DNA of 33,960 nt. Source: an uncultured Bacteroidales bacterium. Lineage in GTDB: Bacteria; Bacteroidota; Bacteroidia; Bacteroidales; FEN-979. A model generated the notes under the pieces. The model saw only the letters and a program-made list of their open reading frames with translations. It did not search any database and was not told the origin of the DNA. This document shows positions 17,424-25,599 of the stretch, piece by piece. Location: NCBI GenBank assembly GCA_903903985.1, contig CAIVAT010000037.1:1-33960 (forward strand), written 5' to 3'. Both the position numbers and the translations under genes were made by a program. The first letter of the stretch is position 1; each line of letters begins with the position of its first letter.

Positions 17424-18770
17424 ATGGAAAACCACTATATCAGCAAATCCTCCTTCATACGGGGTCTCCAATGCCACAAATCACTCTGGCTTCACCTGAA
17501 TGATCCAGGAGAACGTGATGAAACCAGCCAGGCACAGCAACAGATCTTCGACACGGGCCACAACGTGGGTTTCCTGGCACAGCAGCTCTTTCCCGGCGGC
17601 ATCGATGCCAGCCGCGGCGATCATTCGATGGTACAGGCTGCAATAGACTATACCTCAGAGTTGATTGGTGCCGGGCAGGAGGTGATCTATGAAGCGGCCT
17701 TCAGCGACGGGAAGACCCTGTGTTACATGGATGTCCTGGTAAAGGAGGCCGGTGGCTGGGCCGCTTATGAAGTGAAGGCCTCCACGCATGTGAGGGATTA
17801 CCAGGTGAACGATGTCGCTTTTCAATATTATGTGATCACCCGGTCGGGGCTTCCTTTGAAACGGGTATCGCTGGTGCATGTCAACAATCAATATGTAAGG
17901 CGAGGCGATCTCGATCTTGAACAATTGTTTACCATTGCCCCCATGACGGAGTGGATCCTGCCAATGCAACAGGATATCCCGGGTAAATTGCATATAATGC
18001 AGGAGATGCTTGCAGAAGATAAAATGCCTTGTATTTCCATGGGATCGCAGTGCATGAAACCGTTCCCCTGTGATTTCCTGACTTTCTGCCGGCAGGATAG
18101 TCGGGCGAATGACGTGGAGGTAGAAGCCAGGCCCGCCAGCCGAAACCAGGATGCCCTGGACGAATTCCTGGATGGCCTTGCATACCCGCTTTACTACATG
18201 GATTTCGAAACCATCCAGTTTGCCGTTCCGCGATATGACGAAAGCCGCCCATACCAGCAGATCCCGTTCCAGTATTCGTTGCACGTTCAACATACACAAG
18301 ATGGCCCCCCCGAACATTTTGAATTCCTGGGAACTCCCCCGGCCGATCCAAGGCCGGAGTTTATCCGATCCCTGTTATCCGGGATTGGGGAGAGCGGCAG
18401 CATCATCGTTTGGAACCAGACCTTTGAAATTACCAGGCTCAGGGAGATCGCCCGGGATTTTCCTGAATACGCAGCCGCAATCGATCCCCTTTTTGCACGG
18501 GTGGCCGACCTGATGGTTCCGTTCCGGAGAAAGCACCTCTATACTCCTGAAATGAAGGATTCTTATTCTTTGAAAGCGGTCCTTCCGGCGCTGGTAAATG
18601 ATCTTTCCTATGCGGATCTTGAAATCAGGGAAGGCGGCATGGCCGGTCTCACCTATGAGCTTCTTTTTGATGATGAAGATATTGAATCCGTCCGCTTGAA
18701 GAGGATGAATTTGCTGGAGTATTGCAAGATGGATACGCTGAGCATGGTTAAAATTCTGGAAAAACTGTAA
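17424..18770 (+). CDS. DUF2779 protein: Cas4-like nuclease plus DnaQ-like exonuclease domain
   Basis: This 448-aa protein has two apparent nuclease halves. The N-terminal half is a RecB/Cas4-like PD-(D/E)XK domain: Cys17 in IRGLQCHKSLWLH, a VGFLAQQLFPGG helix, Asp103, and Glu116-Val-Lys118 (YEVKAST), then a QYYVITRSG helix. It closes with Cys210, Cys216 and Cys222 spaced by five residues each. With Cys17 these could hold a 4Fe-4S cluster as in Cas4 and AddB. The C-terminal half is the DUF2779 domain, which looks like a DEDD/DnaQ RNase-H-like exonuclease: Asp260 and Glu262 in YYMDFETIQF, NQTFEITRL near residue 335, DLMVPF, SYSLKAVLPAL and a closing YCKMDTLSM Asp. DNA processing or repair is the likely role. 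No cas1/cas2 or CRISPR array is nearby, so a CRISPR link is not supported. Confidence 0.88.
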   Translation: MENHYISKSSFIRGLQCHKSLWLHLNDPGERDETSQAQQQIFDTGHNVGFLAQQLFPGGIDASRGDHSMVQAAIDYTSELIGAGQEVIYEAAFSDGKTLCYMDVLVKEAGGWAAYEVKASTHVRDYQVNDVAFQYYVITRSGLPLKRVSLVHVNNQYVRRGDLDLEQLFTIAPMTEWILPMQQDIPGKLHIMQEMLAEDKMPCISMGSQCMKPFPCDFLTFCRQDSRANDVEVEARPASRNQDALDEFLDGLAYPLYYMDFETIQFAVPRYDESRPYQQIPFQYSLHVQHTQDGPPEHFEFLGTPPADPRPEFIRSLLSGIGESGSIIVWNQTFEITRLREIARDFPEYAAAIDPLFARVADLMVPFRRKHLYTPEMKDSYSLKAVLPALVNDLSYADLEIREGGMAGLTYELLFDDEDIESVRLKRMNLLEYCKMDTLSMVKILEKL

Positions 18771-18814
18771 ATGCCCTCCTGAAGGTATTTTTTAAGTAAA
18801 TCTACCACCCCCGA

Positions 18815-18835
18815 CCCCTCCCTGCCAGGGAGGGG
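18815..18835 (+). repeat. 21-nt perfect palindromic REP-like element
   Basis: CCCCTCCCTG and its complement are separated by a single C. It lies 45 bases after the DUF2779 stop and has no U-run, so it is more like a REP element than a terminator. Its composition resembles the 17302 and 28081 palindromes, but the sequence is different. Confidence 0.55.
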
Positions 18836-18986
18836 AGCCGGACCCTCCAGCTAAAACCTGTAAATATTGTTGGTAAGTATTGTACACCTTTGTGGTTAAG
18901 ACTTTTTTGTCAGGTTCCTGGGGTGGGTAGCTTTGCTTAAAATTATATCAATCAGGCCCTTTTCGGGACAATATTTAATAACATTC

Positions 18987-19016
18987 TTGTAAATTGAATA
19001 AATATGGCTATATTTG
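18987..19016 (+). promoter_or_regulatory. Promoter of the hipBA operon
   Basis: TTG (18987-18989), 19 nt, then TATATTTG (19009-19016) is a full match to the Bacteroidota consensus. Transcription would start near 19023, about 14 bases before the GTG at 19037 and 32 before the ATG at 19055. Confidence 0.65.
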
Positions 19017-19029
19017 TATGATCAATCAT
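19000..19029. promoter_or_regulatory. Candidate HipB operators overlapping the hipBA promoter
   Basis: Two short inverted repeats lie on the promoter: AAATAT-GGCT-ATATTT (19000-19015) covers the -7 box, and ATGAT-CA-ATCAT (19018-19029) covers the expected start of transcription. HipB-type antitoxins repress their own operons by binding palindromes at the promoter, so these are good operator candidates. The binding itself is inferred. Confidence 0.4.
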
Positions 19030-19054
19030 GCATTAAGTGATAAATAAGCATATA

Positions 19055-19411
19055 ATGACTGAATTATCAGACAAAACGTGGATATCCGCAAGCGATACGG
19101 CGCTACTGGGCATCCTCGGCGCGTTTATCCGGCATCACCGGTTGCAGCAAAACAAGACCCAAAGCCGGCTTGCAACGGAGGCAGGCATCGTGCGTTCCAC
19201 CCTGAGTTTGTTCGAGAAAGGGGAGAATACCAGCCTGCTCGTATTTATCCAGCTTTTGCGGGCTTTGAAGCTATTGCACATGTTGCAGGATTTCCAGGTG
19301 AAGCAGCAGGTCAGCCCCATTCAACTGGCGAGGCTTGAGCAGACCCAACGGATCAGGGCACGGCGCACCGGTGATCCTGACAGGCGAACGAACCCTGAAT
19401 CAGGCTGGTGA
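19055..19411 (+). CDS. hipB: HipB-like XRE-family antitoxin and autorepressor
   Basis: From ATG 19055 the protein has 118 residues; a GTG at 19037 would add six. The HTH (Cro/C1 fold) covers residues about 14-75: ILGAFIRHHRLQQNKTQ, then SRLATEAGIVRSTLSLFEKG with the recognition helix, then SLLVFIQLLRALKLL. The tail, rich in Arg, Asp and Pro, is probably flexible. The stop overlaps the start region of hipA (GTG 19408, ATG 19414), which implies translational coupling. In HipBA systems HipB binds HipA, blocks its kinase activity and represses the promoter. The assignment rests on the HTH plus the adjacent HipA. Confidence 0.85.
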   Translation: MTELSDKTWISASDTALLGILGAFIRHHRLQQNKTQSRLATEAGIVRSTLSLFEKGENTSLLVFIQLLRALKLLHMLQDFQVKQQVSPIQLARLEQTQRIRARRTGDPDRRTNPESGW

Positions 19412-19413
19412 TC

Positions 19414-20733
19414 ATGGAAACAGCTTTTGTAAACATCTGGAACAGCCGCGCAGGGGCCATCGCATGGGATCCTGAGGCACAATTGGGCTCGTTCGAATTT
19501 GATCCTTCCTTCATAAAGAATGAATGGGATTTGTCACCGTTGCAAATGCCACTTTCAGCAGCCAGGGGACATGTGTTCACTTTCCCGGAACTACGCAACA
19601 GCAAGGCATTCAAAGGCCTGCCCGGCCTGCTGGCCGATTCCCTGCCCGACAGGTACGGCAATACCCTCATCAATGCATGGCTCACCCGGAGGGGGCGCCC
19701 CTCCGACAGCCTGAACCCGGTTGAAATACTCTGTTTTACCGGCAAACGTGGCATGGGCGCACTGGAGTTTGAGCCGGCAATCCCGCGGGTACCCGATTCA
19801 TCCACGAAAATCGAGATCAACGATCTGGTGAATATTGCAAATGATATTCTCACAGGCCGCCAGGATTTTTCTGCCGATCTTACGCAGCATGAAGAAAAAG
19901 CGCTGCTCGACATCCTGAAAATCGGTACTTCGGCAGGCGGGGCCAGAGCAAAAGCAGTGATTGCCTTTAATCCCGAAACAAAGGAGGTCCGGAGCGGACA
20001 GGTAGTGGTTCCCAAAGGATTCACCCATTGGATGATCAAATTCGACGGGGTCGCCGACAGCCAGTTCGGGGCGTCGCATGGCTATGGCCGGGTAGAAATG
20101 GCGTACGCGCTGATGGCAAAAGAGGCAGGTATTGAAATGACCGAATGCAGGCTGCTCGAGGAGCACGGAAGGGCCCATTTCATCACACGCCGCTTCGACC
20201 GCGAGCCGGGCAAGGGTAAACTGCACGTACAGAGTGTTTACGCCATGCGCCACTTCGATTTCAATGAAGTAACTTCATACAGTTACGAACAGTTGTTTGA
20301 AACCATGCGTTTGCTCGGGTTGCCTTACCCGCAGGCCGAGCAGTTGTTCAGGCGCATGGTGTTTTATGTCATGTCACGCAACTGCGATGACCATACCAAA
20401 AACTTTGCGTTTATCATGGACAAGTCCGGTGCATGGAGCCTTTCGCCTGCCTTCGATGTATGCCATTCATTCCGCCCCGGAAGTACCTGGGTGAGCCAGC
20501 AGTCGCTCAGCGTCAACGGCAAAAGGCAAAACATCACCCGCGATGACCTGCTGTCGGTTGCAAAGCAGATGAACATTAAAAAAGCGGATGCTATTGTATC
20601 GCACATCAACGAAATCGTAAGCAGATGGCCTGAGTTCGCCGAAAAAACCAAGGTGGATGCGGCGCTCAGGGATGCCATTGGCAGAACGCTCATCCGCATC
20701 AATGTCACTGCCTCAAAGCATACCTCGCCCTGA
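19414..20733 (+). CDS. hipA: HipA-family Ser/Thr kinase toxin
   Basis: This is a 439-aa full-length HipA (ATG 19414; GTG 19408 is an alternative that overlaps the hipB stop). The N-terminal HipA_N domain has GLPGLLADSLPDRYGN. The GTSAGGARAKA loop matches the conserved segment that carries the regulatory autophosphorylated Ser in E. coli HipA. The kinase core is RNCDDHTKNFAFIMD, with Asp325 as catalytic base in the DxHxKN motif and Asn330 as metal ligand, followed by LSPAFDV with the metal-binding Asp. Known HipA kinases phosphorylate aminoacyl-tRNA synthetases and cause dormancy; the target here is unknown. All catalytic residues are intact, so the toxin is probably active and is held by the upstream HipB. 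Confidence 0.92.
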   Translation: METAFVNIWNSRAGAIAWDPEAQLGSFEFDPSFIKNEWDLSPLQMPLSAARGHVFTFPELRNSKAFKGLPGLLADSLPDRYGNTLINAWLTRRGRPSDSLNPVEILCFTGKRGMGALEFEPAIPRVPDSSTKIEINDLVNIANDILTGRQDFSADLTQHEEKALLDILKIGTSAGGARAKAVIAFNPETKEVRSGQVVVPKGFTHWMIKFDGVADSQFGASHGYGRVEMAYALMAKEAGIEMTECRLLEEHGRAHFITRRFDREPGKGKLHVQSVYAMRHFDFNEVTSYSYEQLFETMRLLGLPYPQAEQLFRRMVFYVMSRNCDDHTKNFAFIMDKSGAWSLSPAFDVCHSFRPGSTWVSQQSLSVNGKRQNITRDDLLSVAKQMNIKKADAIVSHINEIVSRWPEFAEKTKVDAALRDAIGRTLIRINVTASKHTSP

Positions 20734-20917
20734 TTTCACTCTCCTTGCTTTTATCAGAAGTATAAATGATGGTGCGCCCGTCATCCAATACGATGGGGTA
20801 CAAACCTACCACAGAACCGGATGCAAGTTTTGCCTTTGGAACCTTGAATTGATGATTTGAAATCTTCATCCTGTTGTCCATTACGTCATTGGTAGATATA
20901 GGTCGTGTATTTTTCAT
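20705..20917 (-). CDS. Small hypothetical protein (70 aa)
   Basis: This 70-aa frame starts at ATG 20917 (MKNTRPISTNDVMDNRMKIS) and overlaps the 3' end of hipA on the other strand by 29 bases. The middle part, KLASGSVVGLYPIVLDDGRT followed by IIYTSDKSKESEIRARY, looks like a small beta-sheet protein and is more protein-like than a random antisense frame. I recognise no family. The antisense overlap with hipA lowers confidence only slightly because it covers just the last residues of each gene. Confidence 0.45.
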   Translation of the reverse strand: MKNTRPISTNDVMDNRMKISNHQFKVPKAKLASGSVVGLYPIVLDDGRTIIYTSDKSKESEIRARYALRQ

Positions 20918-21249
20918 GGCACATTCGTTATTGATTGTTATTTCGGCTTGCGTTCATCCTTCCTGTTGTTATTTAAACACCAACTGCCTTCAAATATTTC
21001 TCCGGTTCCTCAGAATTAACGTTTAATTAACATTGTGCTGATCGTGAAGGTTGAGAGGAAACCATGGTTGATACGTTAAGGCACTTTGATTAAACAAGGC
21101 AAAGGTGCTTTCAATTCATGAGAAAAGCGTTACATGATTTTGGGATTAAGTTGTATCATTCACACATTTGCCGGAATGTTGCGTTTTTGTTGGAGGGTGT
21201 GCATTGGCGTCTACACGGTGGAAAGACCGTCTTATTTCTTTGTCCGTAA

Positions 21250-21417
21250 CAAAATTTTGACTTGAGGAAGGTGGAACTTGAAATTGCATTCAAACGGTGG
21301 GATATTCAGGTTCCCATCAAAATTGAGAACCTTTCAAACCCATATTCCACTGTGGTTCATGATGTGTTGAACAGGATTGTGGCCAATCGCCGGATGCCGT
21401 GGAATGATTTGTGGTAA
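21250..21417 (+). pseudogene. Possible C-terminal gene remnant
   Basis: After a TAA at 21247 a frame of about 55 codons stays open to TAA 21415-21417. It reads NFDLRKVELEIAFKRWDIQV, then NPYSTVVHDVLNRIV, and ends RRMPWNDLW. It has no good start codon but looks like the tail of a folded protein, so I list it as a possible remnant of an unknown gene. The rest of 20918-21704 holds only the repeated 3' flank described separately. Confidence 0.25.
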
Positions 21418-21480
21418 ACGGGAAGGTGTTGAGGTTTACGGCGTAATTTTCCATTCAAGTCAGCCGTAATCCACGCCCCA

Positions 21481-21704
21481 AACATACTAAATTTGCCCCA
21501 TATTTGCCCCCAGTCAGCTCAACAAGGCTCCCGTTAAGGATAAACGCCGGAGGGTGGTTGAGTGCCTGCTCCTGATAGCCGATACTGATAGGCCATTTTA
21601 AATTGTTTGTTTACAAACACTCAATTAAAAATCAATCATCATTGCAACAGTTACGAACCCAGATGAAAGGGTGTGCGCCCTCCGTTGCATTGCTCTCACG
21701 GCGT
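21481..21704 (-). repeat. Conserved 3' flank of FISUMP gene, copy A
   Basis: On the minus strand, the DNA after the stop of the two-FISUMP gene matches the DNA after the 302-aa FISUMP gene (25600-25807). Shared blocks in the same order are GTGAGAGCA close after the stop, an AGGG...CCCT hairpin, TCGTAAC, ATCGGCTATCAGGAGCAG, GTTGAGCTGA and GCAAATTT. Spacing between blocks differs. Confidence 0.6.
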
Positions 21705-24542
21705 TCAATAATTCCGAATACAGCGTACAGAAAATCCGTCAAGCTTGTCGTTACCAAGTATTGATAACCCACTGGAATAGTATGTCAAGCCCCGGCACAT
21801 GGCCCTATCACCATTGTACTCAGTAGAACTCCACAAATCGATACTTTGACCTTCGCCAGCAAATGAACCATCGTTATTGCCACGAACGCCTGCCGGCATG
21901 CCCGTATATCCGCTTTCATTGGTAGCTTCTTCATTGGGCCATTGCCACAGTCCTGTTCCATCTTGTGAATTCCCTATAGATTTCATCTTTCCACCGGCTA
22001 CTGTCTCTCCCCCAAGGAAGGCAGTTAAAATTGTCCATTCTCCATCCGTTGGAATATGCCAGCCTGCAGGGCATATCCCCTGAACTCCTGCTGTGGTTTG
22101 ATATTGCATTATCTCATTCCATTGATAGAGGCCGCCAAATAAATCGCAATAATCTTCATAATTAGCAAAGCAATATTTTTCAATAATACTATTGTTTGTT
22201 TGTTCTTGTGAACCATTAATCTGTGTCCCGATATTCAAATTTTCTTTAAACCAGCATTGGGTTCCGATTAGAACGGTATTATAGGTCTTTCCACCATAGG
22301 TTACTGTGGGTGTTCCAGGACATGGCACTCCTGATGTGCTACAGGCCGAGGTAGTTTGATTTAATGTTGCCGGGGTCGAATTCCCACACGTGTTGTATGC
22401 CCAGACATAACGGGTACAAGCAGTGTTGCAGGTCAGCCCGGTTTCGGTCTTTGTGGTTGCCGTGCCCAAATCTGTTGCCGTGCTGTAATTATTCTCGGTG
22501 TTCCATTTATATCCTGATGCATTGGCCACAGAGTTCCAATTCCATATAATTTGAGTTAGCGATGGAGCATGTGTTCCCGCGGTGGGAGTGGCAGGTACTG
22601 TATTCACAGTCATGGTCACAACATTTGACGAAGCCGGATTTGAGGCACAAGGTGTGCTTGATGTCATGATACACATAACCGCGTCACTGTTTGCCGGATT
22701 ATATTGGTATGTCGGGCTATTCGTGCCCACAAAAGTTTCGTTCACCTTCCATTGGTAGAATGGCGATGTGCCACCATTAGTCGGAATTGCTGTGAAAGTA
22801 ACCGATGAGCCAGCGCAAACTGGATTGACCGATGGGGTGATGGATACGCCGGTTGATGAGTAATTCGAGCAAGTATCCCTAAGGCAACGCACAGAAATCC
22901 CGAAGGTGTCGCCAGTGCCAGGGAAGTCTAGATAACTGCTATATGAGAACACCCTCCATCCAAAGTAATTGGTTGAAAAGTCCCTTGTCGAACTCCAGAA
23001 CCAGCCATAGCCAGCAATTTGGTTAAACGTACCATCATAGTAACGGAAGCCTGCCGGAACGGCTGTAAATCCACTTTCATTGGTTGCGCCGATATTGGGG
23101 AATTGCCAATGTGTTGAACCTGTTTCCTTCATCTTCCCTCCCGCTACACTTTCTCCTCCAAGAAAGGCTGTCATTGTATACCAATCAGAATAAGTTGGCA
23201 TATGCCACCCTGCGGGGCATATGCCCTGAGCCCCAGAAGTGGTTACATATTGCATCATCTCATTCCATTGATAAAGCCCACCATAAACATCACAATTCGA
23301 TTCCAAATCATTGTAACAGTACTTTTCAATTGTGCTGTTATTTGTTTGTTCCTGCGAACCATTTATCAATGCTCCGATATTCAAATTATTTTTAAACCAA
23401 CATTGTGTTCCGATTTTTACAGTATTGTACGTCTTTCCACCATAGGTCACTGTTGGCGTTCCCGGGCAAGGCAATCCGGTTATGGTCATCACAATCACAT
23501 TTGATGTTGCCGGACTGCCCGTTATGCAAGCCTGATTCGAAGTCAGCAAGCATTTGACGCTGTCGCTGTTTGCCGGAACATAGGAATAGGTCGGGGAATT
23601 TGTTCCGACGTTTGCGCCATTGACCTTCCATTGATAATTTGGGGTATCGCCACCATTCACAGGAGTCGCCGTAAATGTTACCGATGTGCCTGCAAGAGCG
23701 GGATTTGCGGAAGAAACAATTGAAATGCTGACCGGCAAAATCGGATTAACTGTCATCGTAACCGTGTTTGATATTGCCGGATTTCCTGCTGCACAAAGAG
23801 CATTTGACGTCAGCATGCAAGTGACGGCATCATTGTTTGCCGGAGCGTATGCATATGTCGGGTTTGTCGCACCCTCAACATTATTGCCGCCGATTTTCCA
23901 TTGGTATAAAGGAGCCGGTCCGCCGTTTGTCGGAGTGGCTGTAAAAGTAACGGAGGTTCCGGAGCATACAGGGTTTGCCGAAGCAGCGATGGAGACGCTA
24001 ACCGGTAATTCCGGTGTTAACTCAATGTCCAGGCAACTCAAACTGCTTCGGTAACAATCATTATAAGCAGCAACGCATATCACCCCGCTTGCGGCGCCAA
24101 AAGCAACCATTATGGATGTTGTTCCCTGTCCCGAAAGAATCGTTGTGCCTTGCGGAACCGTCCAATGATACCCGGTGGCGTTTGCAATGGCCTCAATCGA
24201 ATAGGTCAACCCTGATGAATTGGGGCAAGGTGTCGAATTTCCGCTGATTGAACCCGGTGTGGCAAGCATTCCGCTATTGCTCATGGGAACCCACCCGGCA
24301 CCGCTGTAAAATTGAATATCCGAGCAATCGGTATTGAATATGACCAATCCTGTTGCAGGAGAACCAATCGCATCGCGCTGTGTGGTATTCATGCGTGGCG
24401 GCAAAAATCCTTTGCTGGCAGATGATACATCAAGCATTGCTGAATTATCCGGCGGGGAGTTATCGTTATTAATTCCGACTTGCGCAAGCAAGCAACCGTT
24501 GCTGAATATCAGCAACAACATGATAATGGAGATTTTTCTCAT
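21705..24542 (-). CDS. Exported two-FISUMP-domain surface protein (945 aa)
   Basis: I start at ATG 24542 (MRKISIIMLLLIFSNGCLLA); a frame from 24599 would begin upstream of the promoter -7 box. A signal peptide is followed by an N-terminal module shared with the two smaller FISUMP proteins of this window (QVGINNDNSPPDNSAMLDVS, then GFLPPRM). Ig/PKD-like modules with SVTFTATPTNGG motifs cover about residues 190-350. The first FISUMP domain (about 355-556) has QCWFKNNLNIG and GICPAGWHMP, and ends in SVRCLRD. Another Ig/Fn3-like stretch precedes the second FISUMP domain (about 739-945), which ends in FSVRCIRNY. FISUMP (Fibrobacter succinogenes major paralogous) domains have a C-type-lectin-like fold and occur on secreted proteins. 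There is no T9SS tail. Ligand binding at the surface is inferred. Confidence 0.85.
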   Translation of the reverse strand: MRKISIIMLLLIFSNGCLLAQVGINNDNSPPDNSAMLDVSSASKGFLPPRMNTTQRDAIGSPATGLVIFNTDCSDIQFYSGAGWVPMSNSGMLATPGSISGNSTPCPNSSGLTYSIEAIANATGYHWTVPQGTTILSGQGTTSIMVAFGAASGVICVAAYNDCYRSSLSCLDIELTPELPVSVSIAASANPVCSGTSVTFTATPTNGGPAPLYQWKIGGNNVEGATNPTYAYAPANNDAVTCMLTSNALCAAGNPAISNTVTMTVNPILPVSISIVSSANPALAGTSVTFTATPVNGGDTPNYQWKVNGANVGTNSPTYSYVPANSDSVKCLLTSNQACITGSPATSNVIVMTITGLPCPGTPTVTYGGKTYNTVKIGTQCWFKNNLNIGALINGSQEQTNNSTIEKYCYNDLESNCDVYGGLYQWNEMMQYVTTSGAQGICPAGWHMPTYSDWYTMTAFLGGESVAGGKMKETGSTHWQFPNIGATNESGFTAVPAGFRYYDGTFNQIAGYGWFWSSTRDFSTNYFGWRVFSYSSYLDFPGTGDTFGISVRCLRDTCSNYSSTGVSITPSVNPVCAGSSVTFTAIPTNGGTSPFYQWKVNETFVGTNSPTYQYNPANSDAVMCIMTSSTPCASNPASSNVVTMTVNTVPATPTAGTHAPSLTQIIWNWNSVANASGYKWNTENNYSTATDLGTATTKTETGLTCNTACTRYVWAYNTCGNSTPATLNQTTSACSTSGVPCPGTPTVTYGGKTYNTVLIGTQCWFKENLNIGTQINGSQEQTNNSIIEKYCFANYEDYCDLFGGLYQWNEIMQYQTTAGVQGICPAGWHIPTDGEWTILTAFLGGETVAGGKMKSIGNSQDGTGLWQWPNEEATNESGYTGMPAGVRGNNDGSFAGEGQSIDLWSSTEYNGDRAMCRGLTYYSSGLSILGNDKLDGFSVRCIRNY

Positions 24543-24563
24543 GGAATGGAAATTATTGGAAGC

Positions 24564-24596
24564 CAAAGATATGTTTTTATATTGTGAAAAAGCAAA
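24564..24596 (-). promoter_or_regulatory. Promoter of the two-FISUMP gene
   Basis: On the minus strand TTTG (24593-24596), 21 nt, then TATCTTTG (24564-24571) matches the Bacteroidota consensus in full. Transcription would start just before the ATG at 24542, which rules against the upstream start at 24599. Confidence 0.65.
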
Positions 24597-24674
24597 CAAC
24601 AGGAATTTCTCTTTGTAATCGGGAGCGTTTTAAAATTAATTGGTAATACAACTACCAACTTTCGAGCGGAAAAA

Positions 24675-24705
24675 TTGGAGTGGGTTGGTTAATCCATTAT
24701 CTTTA
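24675..24705 (+). promoter_or_regulatory. Promoter of the 16-residue-repeat protein gene
   Basis: TTGG (24675-24678), 19 nt, then TATCTTTA (24698-24705), one base short of TAnnTTTG. It lies back-to-back with the promoter of the two-FISUMP gene. Confidence 0.5.
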
Positions 24706-24727
24706 CCTTTCATTATAATTAAGCCGG

Positions 24728-25114
24728 ATGAGGGCCCTATTCATTTCCATATTTTTCCTCCTTTCATCCTTCACCTTTTGCCAGAATTTCTATGATGGTT
24801 CGGGCAGGCAGGTCGCCAGATTTAACGACAACAGGGTTTACAACGCATCCGGCAGGCAGATTGGAAGGATTGATGAGGATAGAATATATGACGGCAATGG
24901 CAGGACCATTGGGCGGGTGGACGGCAATTACCTTTACGATGGCTCGGGAAGGCAAATCGGCAGAACCGACGGGAATTATTTGTACGGAGGGTCTGGGAAA
25001 CAAATTGGCAGGCTTGACGGTGATAACCTTTATGACGGTTCCGGGAAACGCATTGGCAGGGCGGACGGGCTCAGGAGGATGCAAATAATCATCTTTTTCT
25101 ATTATTTTTACTAA
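24728..25114 (+). CDS. Exported 16-residue-repeat protein (YDGSGRxIGRxDGNyL)
   Basis: This is a 128-aa protein with a signal peptide (MRALFISIFFLLSSFTFC). Six imperfect tandem repeats of 16 residues follow, for example YDGNGRTIGRVDGNYL and YDGSGRQIGRTDGNYL. The periodic Gly, Tyr, Asp and Arg residues suggest a repetitive beta structure. The C-terminus is an unusual very hydrophobic aromatic stretch, RRMQIIIFFYYFY; related Bacteroidota repeat proteins, as I recall them, end in the same way, so a frameshift is unlikely. It has its own promoter and is followed after 14 bases by the STAS-like gene, so the two are probably co-transcribed. Function is unknown; it is probably periplasmic or surface-exposed. 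Confidence 0.75.
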   Translation: MRALFISIFFLLSSFTFCQNFYDGSGRQVARFNDNRVYNASGRQIGRIDEDRIYDGNGRTIGRVDGNYLYDGSGRQIGRTDGNYLYGGSGKQIGRLDGDNLYDGSGKRIGRADGLRRMQIIIFFYYFY

Positions 25115-25128
25115 ACCTTCAACCCTAA

Positions 25129-25494
25129 ATGCCCCCGGCCCAATTCATCGTCCACAATGGCAAACAAATCCTTCTCATGGATTTTTCCAGCGCCACGTCA
25201 ACAGCGGAAATCACCCGGATGGCGGAAGAAATCAAAAAATTTGTGGCGTTGCATCAACCGCAATCATTATTGGGTTTGGTTGATTTTACCGGAATTCGAA
25301 TTGACCGGGCAACAACCGGGATAATAAAGGATATGGCCGGGCATAACCGCAAATATATCAGGTTCATTGCCTTGGTTGGACTTGGTTCCATAAGGTCGGT
25401 TATGCTAAGGATGATGCTGTTTCTTTCGGGCAAATCAAATCATAAGGTATTCGGGACAAGGGACAAAGCATTGGAATGGCTGGGGTATAAATAA
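25129..25494 (+). CDS. STAS/SpoIIAA-like domain protein
   Basis: This is a 121-aa soluble protein with no signal peptide. The layout fits the SpoIIAA-like/STAS fold: an opening strand KQILLMDFSSA, a helix EITRMAEEIKKFVALH, a strand SLLGLVDFTG, a helix with IIKDMAGHNRKYI, a strand FIALVGLGSIRSVM and a closing KVFGTRDKALEWLGYK. Related proteins hold two opposing functions: anti-sigma antagonist-like regulation and SEC14-like ligand binding. The partner is unknown here. It follows the 16-residue-repeat gene in the same direction. Confidence 0.75.
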   Translation: MPPAQFIVHNGKQILLMDFSSATSTAEITRMAEEIKKFVALHQPQSLLGLVDFTGIRIDRATTGIIKDMAGHNRKYIRFIALVGLGSIRSVMLRMMLFLSGKSNHKVFGTRDKALEWLGYK

Positions 25495-25599
25495 AATCCA
25501 ATATTGTCTGCCCATCTGATAAGCACGATTTTGATTTCAAAATATCGCAAACAGTTCCACAACCCAAATGATTTATTAAACCCTATTAATGAAATCTTC

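Noticed and set aside
17424..18770. CRISPR-Cas link suggested by the Cas4-like domain
   Set aside because: No repeat-spacer array and no cas1, cas2 or effector gene is present in the window; the DUF2779 fusion is a stand-alone family.
18815..18835. Terminator of the DUF2779 gene
   Set aside because: It is a strong palindrome but no T-run follows on either strand, so it is listed as a REP-like repeat.
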